A model generated the notes under the pieces. It did not search any database. It was not told the DNA's origin and worked only from the letters and a program-made list of their open reading frames with translations. Below, piece by piece: positions 22,272-30,366 of a stretch of 45,874 nt of DNA (the stretch's first letter is position 1; each line of letters opens with the position of its first letter). Location: NCBI GenBank assembly GCA_945957555.1, contig CAMFLX010000021.1:1-45874 (forward strand), read 5' to 3'. The position numbers and the translations under genes were made by a program. This DNA comes from an uncultured Cytophagales bacterium (GTDB lineage: Bacteria; Bacteroidota; Bacteroidia; Cytophagales; UBA9547).

Positions 22272-24236
22272 GTGATAAAGAAGATACACGTATTTATATG
22301 CATTATAGGCCTCATGTTCGCCTCGATGGCGCAAACGCAGGACCGCATGCTGGAATTGGAAACGAGGCTCAAAGAGCTCAGTAATCAAATACCAGGCTTG
22401 AAGCAACCCATAGACTTCTCTGTATCAGGCGTGAGCCTTCAAGAGTTTTTGAGAGGCATGGCAGAGACCAATAGTATCAACATCAACGTGGATCCGAGTA
22501 TTGATGTGAAGATCTACAATAATTTCAGTAATGAGTCGGTGCTCAATGTACTCTTGTTTATCTGTAAAGAATATAGTTTGGACATCAGAAACGTAGGTTC
22601 TATCCTGTCGGTGGTGCGCTATGTACCGCCTGTGGCAGAAAAGCCAGCGCCAAAGGCAAAGGAGTTTTTAGTAACCTATTCTGCTTATTCAGACCTATTG
22701 ACTTTAGATCTCAAAAATGACAGTCTGGATGCCGTAGCGAAAAAAATTACACAGGTTACCAAGAAGAACGTGATCTTAGCGAGTGGAGTAAGGGGGCATT
22801 TGGTAAGTGGCTACGTGGAGGATATGCCTTTTGAGGGGGCTTTGCAAAAGATTGCTTTCGCCAACAAGCTCAAGATGTCTAAAACCACAGACAACTTTTA
22901 TGTATTACAGCCACTGGATGAAACGGAGGATCCTTTGAACATAGTGACTGAGGCCAAAAACAAAAAGAAGCCTAAAAAGAACAACCAGGGTAATAATACC
23001 AATGGTGGCATGAATACTATGGGACAAGGCACCGCAGAGGCTTCTCTGGATGTAGAAATTACGGGTGATTCGTTGGGGCCAAAGTTGATCAATTTGGAGG
23101 CAATCAGTACACCGATCAACGAGATCATCAAAACCGTAGCCGAAGAGTTAAAGGCAAGCTATTATTTGTATTCTGAAGTCAAAGGTAATGCGACCATTAG
23201 GGTAAATAATGTAACATTTGATCAACTGTTAACCAACTTGCTCAATGGTACCGACTACACCTATCGCAAAGAAAGCAACGTTTTCCTGATTGGTGAACGT
23301 AAACTAGAAGGCCTCAGGGCCTACAAGGTGGTACAGTTACACTTTAGGTCGCTAGAGTCGGTGCAAGAGACGATCCCTTCGGAACTCAAAAAAGGGGTAG
23401 AGGTAAAGGAGTTCAAGGAACTTAACAGTATCTTGCTGTCGGGCTCACTACCACAGATCAATGAAATAGAGGCATTTGTAAGACAAGTAGATAAGGTGGT
23501 TCCCATGGTCCTTATTGAAGTGATCATGATGGATGTGAGAAAGTCTAAAAGTGTAAGTACGGGCATCTCTGCAGGTATAGACTCTTCTGCCAAGACAGGT
23601 GGCTCGATCTTTCCTGGTCTTGATGCGACTTTTAGTTCCAAGTCTATTAACAATTTTTTGAGCTTTGTAGGCATTAACAACCTCTTTAATATTGGCAAAG
23701 TGTCGCCATCGTTTTATGTGAAACTCAAAGCCATGGAAGACAACAGCAACGTAGAAGTAAGGTCTATGCCCAAACTCTCTACACTCAATGGGCACGATGC
23801 GAACTTGAGCATCGGGAGCACGAGATACTATTACGTGGAAACCCAGAATACTTTGGGAACTTTGACTACGAGTACCATTAAAACCAAACAATGGAACCCT
23901 GTGGAAGCCAACTTGTCCATCAACTTCAAGCCTATGGTTTCAGGTGATGACCAGGTGACCATGGAGGTAAATGTGAATATTTCAGACTTCTTGGAAAACA
24001 CCTCTAATGATGCCCCTCCAGCATCTTCCAAATCGCAGTTTAAGTCAATCATCAGGGTGAAAAACGAAGATATGGTGATCTTAGGTGGCTTGGAACGGAC
24101 CCAAAAGTCTGATGGAGGAAGTGGGGTGCCCATCCTTTCAAGGATCCCTATCATAAAATGGCTCTTCAGCAGTAGGACAAGGAGCAAGTCTAAAATAGTT
24201 TCGGTAGTATTCATCAAACCTACAATCATTTACTAA
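22272..24236 (+). CDS. gspD: Secretin GspD-like outer-membrane channel
   Basis: A 654-residue protein with a signal peptide (residues 1-20, IKKIHVFICIIGLMFASMAQ). N-domains precede the ring: an STN/N0-like domain ('LQEFLRGMAETNSININVDPSI', about 56-110) and KH-like N1-type modules around 140-210 and 280-400. A linker of Lys/Asn-rich residues at about 230-250 (KNKKKPKKNNQGNN) is unusual. The secretin domain is clear from about 405 to the end: 'VPMVLIEVIMMDVR', 'VEVRSMPKLSTLNGHDANLSIGS' and 'VPILSRIPIIKWLFSSR'. It forms the gated outer-membrane pore of the system. The start is GTG at 22272, the only possible start between the upstream in-frame stop and the signal peptide. Confidence 0.92.
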   Translation: MIKKIHVFICIIGLMFASMAQTQDRMLELETRLKELSNQIPGLKQPIDFSVSGVSLQEFLRGMAETNSININVDPSIDVKIYNNFSNESVLNVLLFICKEYSLDIRNVGSILSVVRYVPPVAEKPAPKAKEFLVTYSAYSDLLTLDLKNDSLDAVAKKITQVTKKNVILASGVRGHLVSGYVEDMPFEGALQKIAFANKLKMSKTTDNFYVLQPLDETEDPLNIVTEAKNKKKPKKNNQGNNTNGGMNTMGQGTAEASLDVEITGDSLGPKLINLEAISTPINEIIKTVAEELKASYYLYSEVKGNATIRVNNVTFDQLLTNLLNGTDYTYRKESNVFLIGERKLEGLRAYKVVQLHFRSLESVQETIPSELKKGVEVKEFKELNSILLSGSLPQINEIEAFVRQVDKVVPMVLIEVIMMDVRKSKSVSTGISAGIDSSAKTGGSIFPGLDATFSSKSINNFLSFVGINNLFNIGKVSPSFYVKLKAMEDNSNVEVRSMPKLSTLNGHDANLSIGSTRYYYVETQNTLGTLTTSTIKTKQWNPVEANLSINFKPMVSGDDQVTMEVNVNISDFLENTSNDAPPASSKSQFKSIIRVKNEDMVILGGLERTQKSDGGSGVPILSRIPIIKWLFSSRTRSKSKIVSVVFIKPTIIY

Positions 24237-25457
24237 TTGATAGCGAAATTTAAAAATAGTATTTACAAAGTAGCAGAACTGGTCGGGCTAGAAGCAAAGT
24301 TTTTAGCAGATGGTACCGTAGCCTGGTCAATGGTGCATCTCAAAAAAGAGAAGGAAGAGATCCTACTTGCAGCTGCCAAGATCAATAGCGATACGCTAGA
24401 GGCTTGTACGGCACTCATTCCTAAAGATGTACCCGTAGTACTTAGTTTTTCAGGCAAAGGCATCATTTGCAAGAAGGGTCCAGTATCAGAGGCAGGCCTA
24501 GAAGCGGCCTTAGGTGCTTTGGTACCCAATGCAAACTTGGAGGAATTTGCTTATGACACAGAAGAGCAGGGGGACCAGTGGTTTGTGGCCTTGATCAGAA
24601 AGTCTAGATTGGAGCCCATCATTGCCCAGCTGGAGGCGCAGAAAATACAGGTAATCGGTGCCAGTTTGGAGTTTATGCCATTACTGAGATTTCAATCGGT
24701 ACTAGGGATGAGCATGAGCGATTTTGTGGTCAATGGTTATTTGCTCAAATATGGCAAAGATGGGTTGGAAGACTTCACACCTTCTGCCAATGCTACAGAA
24801 GCCTTAGTGGTGGGGAGATCGACCATAGCTGCAGAGCAAGTCTTGCCCTATACTGCGGCATTTGTACAAATATTGTTTCCGCAAGATGCAAAAAGCATCA
24901 ATATCCCCGCGCTGCAAGGTGCACATAGTGAGTTTTTAGAGAAAAAGATATTCAAGTTTGCATTGGTAGGTACTTTGGTGGCGATCTTGGTATTGCTCAT
25001 AGGTAATGCGCTCGCCTTTACCAATCAATTCAGCAAAAACGAAGACCTCAAACAGCAGTCGTACCGCTTCAAGGGTAAGACCGATGATATCAAGAAAGAG
25101 GAATTGGCAGTGTTGGAAAAGGAAAACTTCTTAAAACAAAATGGATGGTTGCACAAGTCAAAGCTTTCGTTTATGTGCGATAAGCTGGCTGCTACCGTGC
25201 CTAGCAGTATTACTTTGAAGGATTTTGACATCAACCCCATCAAGGTGGATAACACTGCGGCGGTGAAGAAATCGTTCTTTATAGACAAGAAGCTAAACTT
25301 AAGAGGTAGGTGCTATAAGTCGTCCGACTTGAGCAATTGGATCCAGATCTTGAAAAACCTCAATTGGATCTCAGACGTGCAAATGGTCGACTATACCTTT
25401 GACCATAGCAACAACAGTGCGGTGTTTAACTTGGAAATCATTTACAACATTGAGTAA
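24237..25457 (+). CDS. GspL-like (PilM-PilN fusion-like) inner-membrane protein
   Basis: A 406-residue protein. Residues 1-235 form a cytoplasmic domain that reads like a degenerate PilM/GspL actin-like fold ('IYKVAELVGLEAKFLADG', 'KDVPVVLSFSGKGII'). A single membrane segment follows at about 240-262 (KFALVGTLVAILVLLIGNALAF). The periplasmic part (263-406) has the coiled-coil then ferredoxin-like layout of PilN ('LNLRGRCYKSSDLSNWIQILKNLNWISDVQM'). This order matches GspL, which couples GspE to the pseudopilus. The start codon is TTG immediately after the TAA of gspD; no earlier in-frame start exists. Sequence similarity is weak and the call rests on topology and position. Confidence 0.7.
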   Translation: MIAKFKNSIYKVAELVGLEAKFLADGTVAWSMVHLKKEKEEILLAAAKINSDTLEACTALIPKDVPVVLSFSGKGIICKKGPVSEAGLEAALGALVPNANLEEFAYDTEEQGDQWFVALIRKSRLEPIIAQLEAQKIQVIGASLEFMPLLRFQSVLGMSMSDFVVNGYLLKYGKDGLEDFTPSANATEALVVGRSTIAAEQVLPYTAAFVQILFPQDAKSINIPALQGAHSEFLEKKIFKFALVGTLVAILVLLIGNALAFTNQFSKNEDLKQQSYRFKGKTDDIKKEELAVLEKENFLKQNGWLHKSKLSFMCDKLAATVPSSITLKDFDINPIKVDNTAAVKKSFFIDKKLNLRGRCYKSSDLSNWIQILKNLNWISDVQMVDYTFDHSNNSAVFNLEIIYNIE

Positions 25458-25977
25458 TCAACTTACATATCAGCAAAAGAACAAGTACCTACTCTTTGGA
25501 GGTTTGGCATCCTTGATCTTGGTGTACTTATTGGCGGTGAAGAACACACTCACCTTGTACCAAGAGAACCAAAAGCTGGAGGCTTTTGTGAGTATCAATA
25601 AAAATAGCCAACAGAAAGTAGAGGATCTCAAGCAACGCTCGGAGCAGATCAATGCACAGGTGAAAAAGTACTTTGTGGATTCTATTACCCATGATGAGAA
25701 CTTGATTAAAGCCGTATCAGAGCTTTGTCAGTCGGAGAATGTCCTGCTCAAGGAGATGCCGATCATAGAAAAGAACAAACAAGGTAATTATTATATTTAT
25801 ACCAATAGAGTAATGCTCGAGGGGGGCTATCATAACCTCCTCAAGGTGCTGTATCAGCTCGAAAACAAACAAAATGTAGGTCGTATTGCCTCTGTGCAGT
25901 ACAAGACCTATACCGATCATAAAAAGAAAAAAGAGGTGCTCATGCTACTCTTGTACATACAAACAATCATTAATTAA
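25450..25977 (+). CDS. PilO/GspM-like inner-membrane assembly protein
   Basis: About 175 residues from a TTG at 25450 that overlaps the end of the previous gene by 8 bp. A short cytoplasmic stretch is followed by one membrane segment (YLLFGGLASLILVYLLAV), a coiled coil ('ENQKLEAFVSINKNSQQKVEDLKQRSEQINAQVKKYF') and a ferredoxin-like periplasmic domain. This is the PilO/GspM layout; the partner PilN-like domain is in the preceding gene. The frame extends back to an ATG at 25399, but that lies well inside the upstream gene and the added residues are not protein-like. It probably forms the inner-membrane platform with the GspL-like protein. Confidence 0.7.
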   Translation: MSNQLTYQQKNKYLLFGGLASLILVYLLAVKNTLTLYQENQKLEAFVSINKNSQQKVEDLKQRSEQINAQVKKYFVDSITHDENLIKAVSELCQSENVLLKEMPIIEKNKQGNYYIYTNRVMLEGGYHNLLKVLYQLENKQNVGRIASVQYKTYTDHKKKKEVLMLLLYIQTIIN

Positions 25978-25983
25978 GGAATT

Positions 25984-26967
25984 ATGAAAACGAAATGGCT
26001 TATATGGCTTACGGCTTTGCTCTTGACGCTCTCTTCTTGTAGCGACATCATAGAGCCGAGCTTGGAAAAGGATAAAATCGTGATCGTGACCCCGCAGGAT
26101 ACGGTATTTGGAGTGTATAACTTGAATTTTACTTGGGATATACTGGAGAATGCTACCCAATACCAAGTTAAGGTCATAGAGCTAGACTCTATGGGCAAGC
26201 TACAGTACGATGTGAATGTGGATACCTTGGTGAAAGACAATTCCTTTAGGCATACTTTTGCACCAGGATATTTTCAGGTACATGTGAGGGGTAAGAACAA
26301 CAGCTCCTATACCGACTGGGTGATGAAGCGAATTAGAATCAAACCTGTAGGGCTCTCCCAGCAGACCTTGGTATTGAAAAGCCCAAATAATAAGGCTATA
26401 TATAATACCGCCAATCCGCTCCCTTTAGACTTTGCTTTGGAGTGGGATAAGATCCCTGAAAAAAAGATCAAGTATAAAGTACAGTTTGACAGCTCGGGTG
26501 ATTTCAGTACTATCAAGAATTTTCCAATCGGTTCACCTACTGATGAATCCTCTATACTGTTGAGCATCACCAAAGATGCCACTTATTATTGGAGGGTTAA
26601 AGCTTTAAAAACGAATGATAACGGTAATTATATAGATAGTACAGATTGGTCTGAACGTTATTATTTTACCTATGATGTTACAGCTCCACAAAAGGTGGAT
26701 ATGGTTTCTCCTGTAAATGGTTCAACTACACCTCTTGCAAAACAGGGAGCATTGAAATGGTCGAGTACACAAAAAAATGTAATCTACATTGTGAACATCA
26801 AATATGGCACTACTGCCGATACGCCACATGAGACCTACAATTTGGAATATCCATATGACAATAGTAGTGCGACTACCACAACTAAGGATGTCACATGGTC
26901 TGTGGATGTGAAAGATAAAGCGGGTAATATTACTAAAGGAGATACTTGGTCATTTACTACTCAATAA
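25984..26967 (+). CDS. Lipoprotein with FN3/Ig-like domains, T2SS-associated
   Basis: A 327-residue protein with signal peptide and lipobox (LTLSSCSD, lipidated Cys at 19). Three beta-sandwich repeats follow at about 33-115, 125-225 and 230-327, each with the 'F.W......YQVKV' and 'YYWRVKA' type strands of fibronectin type III/Ig-like domains. It is not a standard T2SS or type IV pilus component. Its place inside the operon, between the PilO-like and GspC-like genes with gaps of 6 and 0 bp, suggests a structural role at the membrane, for example as a pilotin-like or secretin-stabilising partner, or as an adhesin. That role is inference. Confidence 0.75.
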   Translation: MKTKWLIWLTALLLTLSSCSDIIEPSLEKDKIVIVTPQDTVFGVYNLNFTWDILENATQYQVKVIELDSMGKLQYDVNVDTLVKDNSFRHTFAPGYFQVHVRGKNNSSYTDWVMKRIRIKPVGLSQQTLVLKSPNNKAIYNTANPLPLDFALEWDKIPEKKIKYKVQFDSSGDFSTIKNFPIGSPTDESSILLSITKDATYYWRVKALKTNDNGNYIDSTDWSERYYFTYDVTAPQKVDMVSPVNGSTTPLAKQGALKWSSTQKNVIYIVNIKYGTTADTPHETYNLEYPYDNSSATTTTKDVTWSVDVKDKAGNITKGDTWSFTTQ

Positions 26968-27498
26968 ATGAAAAATAAAACAACAACGTACGCATTGCTA
27001 GCGCTGGTCTTGTGCCTCTGGGGCTATATCGTGTATAAAATCTATATGGGCGTAAAAGGAGATGATATAGTCGTGCCAGTAGCTTCCACAAAAAATAAGC
27101 CCGTTAAAGAAAAGGAACCTATGGCGATAGACAATTATGAGTTGACGCTCAATTACCGTGATCCTTTTTTAGGAAAACAAGCTGCAAGCCATGTTGGGTC
27201 TTCTTCATCTAGCGCATATACTGGTACTCCCAGACCTGTAGTGGTGAGGCCTAGAGTAGTGACTCCGGTGGTTGTAGCTCCTCCTAAGCCACAGGAGACC
27301 ATCGATTGGAGTGTGATCAGGTTTCATGGAATCATGAAAAATCCTACTACCAATAAAATGATCTCCATAGTGATGGTCAACAACCAGCAATATATGCTTG
27401 GAGAAGGTGGCGTGGGCGGTGGCGTCAAAGTCCTCAAAGTGTATAAAGATTCACTGAGAATATCTTATAAAAATATCAATAAAACCATAACGAGATGA
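26968..27498 (+). CDS. GspC/PilP-like periplasmic linker protein
   Basis: A 176-residue protein with an N-terminal membrane anchor (ALLALVLCLWGYIVYKIYMG, about 9-28). A flexible region rich in Pro, Val and Ser follows ('RPVVVRPRVVTPVVVAPPKP', about 90-110). The C-terminal domain of 65 residues, 'FHGIMKNPTTNKMISIVMVNNQQYMLGEGG', has the small beta-barrel pattern of the GspC HR domain or PilP, which contacts the N0 domain of the secretin. Topology and position fit; primary sequence similarity is low. The start directly follows the previous stop. The lack of a PDZ domain makes it closer to PilP or short GspC forms. Confidence 0.65.
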   Translation: MKNKTTTYALLALVLCLWGYIVYKIYMGVKGDDIVVPVASTKNKPVKEKEPMAIDNYELTLNYRDPFLGKQAASHVGSSSSSAYTGTPRPVVVRPRVVTPVVVAPPKPQETIDWSVIRFHGIMKNPTTNKMISIVMVNNQQYMLGEGGVGGGVKVLKVYKDSLRISYKNINKTITR

Positions 27499-28313
27499 CG
27501 TTCAAAAAGATTTGGTGGCTTTGCTTCTTGTGTTTGACTTTGTATACGCAAGCGCAAAAGATAGACTTGAAACTCACCAACAAGATCACAGTAAATAGGG
27601 ATACGGATTATGTATATGCCTATACTTTGCCTGAACCTTCTACATTTTCGCCTCATCCCGAATACTGGTACTTCTGGTATAGTGGTGGTACAATTAAGGC
27701 GACACGTGGAGGCTATGATGGCAAGCTGCTCAATGGCAAGTTTTCCTGTTTCTATCATAACAAAAACCTGGAGGAACAAGGATACTTTAAAAAAGGTGTA
27801 AAAGTAGGACGTTGGGTTTCATGGTATCCTAGTGGAGAGATGGAGAGCATCAGCCATTGGAAGAAAGGAAAACAAGTACGTCGCAGTCACCACTACAACG
27901 AGCAGCATCAACTAGTACGAGTTTACAAATACAGAAAAGGTGAGGCGATTCTTAAATATCCAAAGGCTATCAAAAAGAAGAAAGTGGTAAAAGATACCTT
28001 GCAGAAAAGCAGTCCTAAGAAAAAGTGGTTTTCCTTTAAAAGGAAAAAGAAGTTTCAGACTGAGAAAGCTCCCAAGGTAAAGAAGTCGAAGAAAAATCAG
28101 AACAATGCGGCTCCATTGCCTGCACCAACGGTAGGAGAGCCCTCAAAAACAAATGCACCAAAGGAAAAGCCTAAAAAGGAAAAGAAACCAAAACAGGAGA
28201 AGGTAAAAGACACTAAAACCAAGCAAGAGAAACCCCAAGAGGGCACATTGCCTCAGCCTAATGTGCCTAGTTCCACGCCGATTCCGGTACAAAAGGATAA
28301 CCCTAAACAATAA
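27495..28313 (+). CDS. Secreted MORN-repeat protein with Lys-rich tail, in T2SS-like operon
   Basis: A 272-residue protein with signal peptide (residues 1-20, ending TQAQ). Residues about 55-155 contain MORN/YwqK-like repeats: 'GKLLNGKFSCFYHNKNLEEQGYFKKG' and 'GRWVSWYPSGEMESISHWKKG'. From about 160 the sequence becomes a low-complexity, highly basic tail (KKKVVKDTLQK..., then Lys-Pro-Gln rich) to the end. It overlaps the previous gene by 4 bp, so it is in the same transcript. MORN proteins of this type are usually surface-exposed or outer-membrane-associated; the basic tail could bind peptidoglycan, LPS or nucleic acid. It is not a known T2SS component. Function not known. Confidence 0.75.
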   Translation: MTFKKIWWLCFLCLTLYTQAQKIDLKLTNKITVNRDTDYVYAYTLPEPSTFSPHPEYWYFWYSGGTIKATRGGYDGKLLNGKFSCFYHNKNLEEQGYFKKGVKVGRWVSWYPSGEMESISHWKKGKQVRRSHHYNEQHQLVRVYKYRKGEAILKYPKAIKKKKVVKDTLQKSSPKKKWFSFKRKKKFQTEKAPKVKKSKKNQNNAAPLPAPTVGEPSKTNAPKEKPKKEKKPKQEKVKDTKTKQEKPQEGTLPQPNVPSSTPIPVQKDNPKQ

Positions 28314-28317
28314 GCGC

Positions 28318-29556
28318 ATGAAACTTAAAGGCGGCTCGCTCTTTTTGGTTTTGGTAATTGCTATGGTCGTAGCCATCATCAGTTCCTCAATGATCATGCT
28401 GTCTTATCTAAACAGGGTACAGGTATTTAACAACAATCTGTATGTAAACCTGAAGAATAATGTGGAATCGGGTATGGCCATACTCTTGGCCAGTAAAGAC
28501 ACCACTTTTGCACAGGATGGTATTTATGTAGATCTCTATGGGGCAGGCACCGATTCAGTGTATGTGAAAAAACAAGATTGGGGTATCTTTGGCTACGTGT
28601 TGGCCAAGGCAAACGCCAAAAATGTAGAAGTAAAGAAACATTACCTCATTGGTCAAGCTTTGGCAGAGGAACTCAACTGTGCTATTTACCTCTCCAACCA
28701 AGGGCGTTCGCTTTCTGTATGTGGCGATACCAAGATCACGGGTAACCTGTATTTGCCAGAAGCAGGAATTCGTCGCGAGTATTCTCCAGAACCCTTTACG
28801 GGCATGGACCTCTTCAAAGGTAAGGAACATAAAAGCACCTACAGCTTACCCAAGATGAACAAACGCATCGTTCACTTCCTAGAAGCATGCGAGTCTCTGC
28901 AAAGCCAGAATTTGCCTGAGGAACGAAGGGACTCTCTGGTAAATAGTTTCGAGAACCCAACCATTGTATTGAGACTGAAGAAAACAACAATGGTACCTTA
29001 TAGGGTGATCAAAGGTAATGTGATGATCCTGAGCGATTCGGTATTGCATCTGGATAACAACCAGGAAGTAGAGGATATCATTTGTATTGCGAGGGGGATT
29101 ACCTTGTCTGATAATTTCAAAGGGATCGGTCAGTTTTTTGCCCACGATTCCATCATAGTAGGTGTAAATGTTAAACTCCAATATCCTACGGTGCTTGGAC
29201 TTATCAAGAAGGATTTTAGATACACCAAGCCATTTATTAAAGTAGGCCAAGACAGCCAAATAAAAGGAATTGTATTTGCTATTCACGATGTAATAGACCT
29301 TGCAGGGTCTTTGGTTCAGTATAGAAAAGGTAGCTTTCTGGAAGGGATCTCCTATGCGGAAGGATTCACCGAGGTTAATGGAAAAGTCTATGGATCGGTA
29401 CTGACCAATAAGTTCGTGCTCAATACCAACTCCTCGATCTATGAGAACTATTTAATGAATGCCACCATTGACGAAACGAGGCGTTCAAAACAGTTTTTGT
29501 CGGGAACACTTTGGGAAGGTAAAGGCCAAAAGAAAATCGTGAAATGTCTGTATTAA
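28318..29556 (+). CDS. GspK-like minor pseudopilin
   Basis: About 412 residues from the ATG at 28318. The N-terminus MKLKGGSLFLVLVIAMVVAI has a class III leader with probable cleavage after Gly6; position +5 is Val rather than Glu, as is usual for the GspK/PilX tip subunit. A long N-terminal helix is followed by a large beta-rich region with repeated 'ITGNLYLPEAGI', 'VIKGNVMILSDSVL' and 'GKVYGSVLTNKFV' strands, which looks like a right-handed beta-helix-type or bactofilin-like stack rather than the usual GspK fold. The frame extends upstream but overlaps the MORN gene. It probably caps the pseudopilus. The beta-helix-like part could interact with substrate; that is inference. Confidence 0.65.
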   Translation: MKLKGGSLFLVLVIAMVVAIISSSMIMLSYLNRVQVFNNNLYVNLKNNVESGMAILLASKDTTFAQDGIYVDLYGAGTDSVYVKKQDWGIFGYVLAKANAKNVEVKKHYLIGQALAEELNCAIYLSNQGRSLSVCGDTKITGNLYLPEAGIRREYSPEPFTGMDLFKGKEHKSTYSLPKMNKRIVHFLEACESLQSQNLPEERRDSLVNSFENPTIVLRLKKTTMVPYRVIKGNVMILSDSVLHLDNNQEVEDIICIARGITLSDNFKGIGQFFAHDSIIVGVNVKLQYPTVLGLIKKDFRYTKPFIKVGQDSQIKGIVFAIHDVIDLAGSLVQYRKGSFLEGISYAEGFTEVNGKVYGSVLTNKFVLNTNSSIYENYLMNATIDETRRSKQFLSGTLWEGKGQKKIVKCLY

Positions 29557-29897
29557 ACCATAAATATAAAGGCAGCACCTTGGTGGAGACGATCATTGCG
29601 ATGGTGATTTTGCTCTTTGTGTTTTCGGCAGGTATCACGGTGTTTCATAAAGTCATGCAAAGCTCTGTAAACTTACAGAAAGTAAAGGCGCAACAAATAG
29701 CACATCAGATCATAGAAGATTGCGCCAAAGAAAAGACTTTCTTTGACGTCACTGTAGTCGGTGATGACTTTACGAGTATTAAGAAAGTAGAGAGTTCCAC
29801 TTGGGGCGCTAATTTGTATAAAGTATCCGTCATGGTGCTCGGACCCAAGAAAGACACCTTGAGTCTTCAAAAAAAGATTTTCTATGCTGAAGAATAA
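29544..29897 (+). CDS. Minor pseudopilin, GspI/PilV-like
   Basis: A 117-residue protein with leader MSVLNHKYKG and mature start STLVETIIAMVILLFVFSAG; cleavage is expected after Gly10, with Glu at +5. The short globular domain has the alpha-beta layout of minor pseudopilins ('QKVKAQQIAHQIIEDCAKEKTFFDV'), with the 'VETIIAMVIL' pattern typical of GspI/PilV. It overlaps the GspK-like gene by 13 bp and the next pseudopilin by 14 bp, so translation is coupled. It probably joins the GspK- and GspJ-like proteins in the tip complex. Confidence 0.75.
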   Translation: MSVLNHKYKGSTLVETIIAMVILLFVFSAGITVFHKVMQSSVNLQKVKAQQIAHQIIEDCAKEKTFFDVTVVGDDFTSIKKVESSTWGANLYKVSVMVLGPKKDTLSLQKKIFYAEE

Positions 29898-30366
29898 GAA
29901 GTGGCCTGCATATACGCTCATGGAACTCATCATCATTATGGTGCTTACAGGGATTTTATCGGCCATTACGTTTTCGGCCATTGGCTTGTTTACCAAGAAC
30001 TTCTTCATGTTTCAGAAAATCACGAGGAGAAGCTACGAGCTTACCCTTTTATACAAACTGCTACTCAAAGACATAGACGTTTCGCAACAAGTGGAGTATC
30101 CCAACGAGAATACCATCCTTTGTAAGTATGCAGACAAAGAAGTGACTTACGAGTTTGACCCGCAGAAAATATTGAGGCGTGGGGGTATAATAGATACTTT
30201 TCATTTTGCAAATCAAAACTTCAAGTATGAATTGCTACCATCCAGTGACAAGGTAGTGCAGGAACTCAAGTTTGAGTTGGTGGTCAACGAACAAATCCTG
30301 CCCTATAGCTTTAGAAAAGAGTATCCTGCGGATATATTTGTAAACCAAAATCAAGAAAATCCATGA
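29884..30366 (+). CDS. Minor pseudopilin, GspJ/PilW-like
   Basis: A 160-residue protein with leader MLKNKKWPA and mature start YTLMELIIIMVLTGILSAIT; cleavage is after Ala9, with Glu at +5. As in the first gene of the operon, -1 is Ala rather than Gly. The long N-terminal helix continues into 'YELTLLYKLLLKDIDVSQQV', then a beta-sheet region ('TILCKYADKEVTYEFDPQKILRRGG'), the layout of GspJ/PilW. It overlaps the following gspF by 4 bp. Confidence 0.75.
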   Translation: MLKNKKWPAYTLMELIIIMVLTGILSAITFSAIGLFTKNFFMFQKITRRSYELTLLYKLLLKDIDVSQQVEYPNENTILCKYADKEVTYEFDPQKILRRGGIIDTFHFANQNFKYELLPSSDKVVQELKFELVVNEQILPYSFRKEYPADIFVNQNQENP

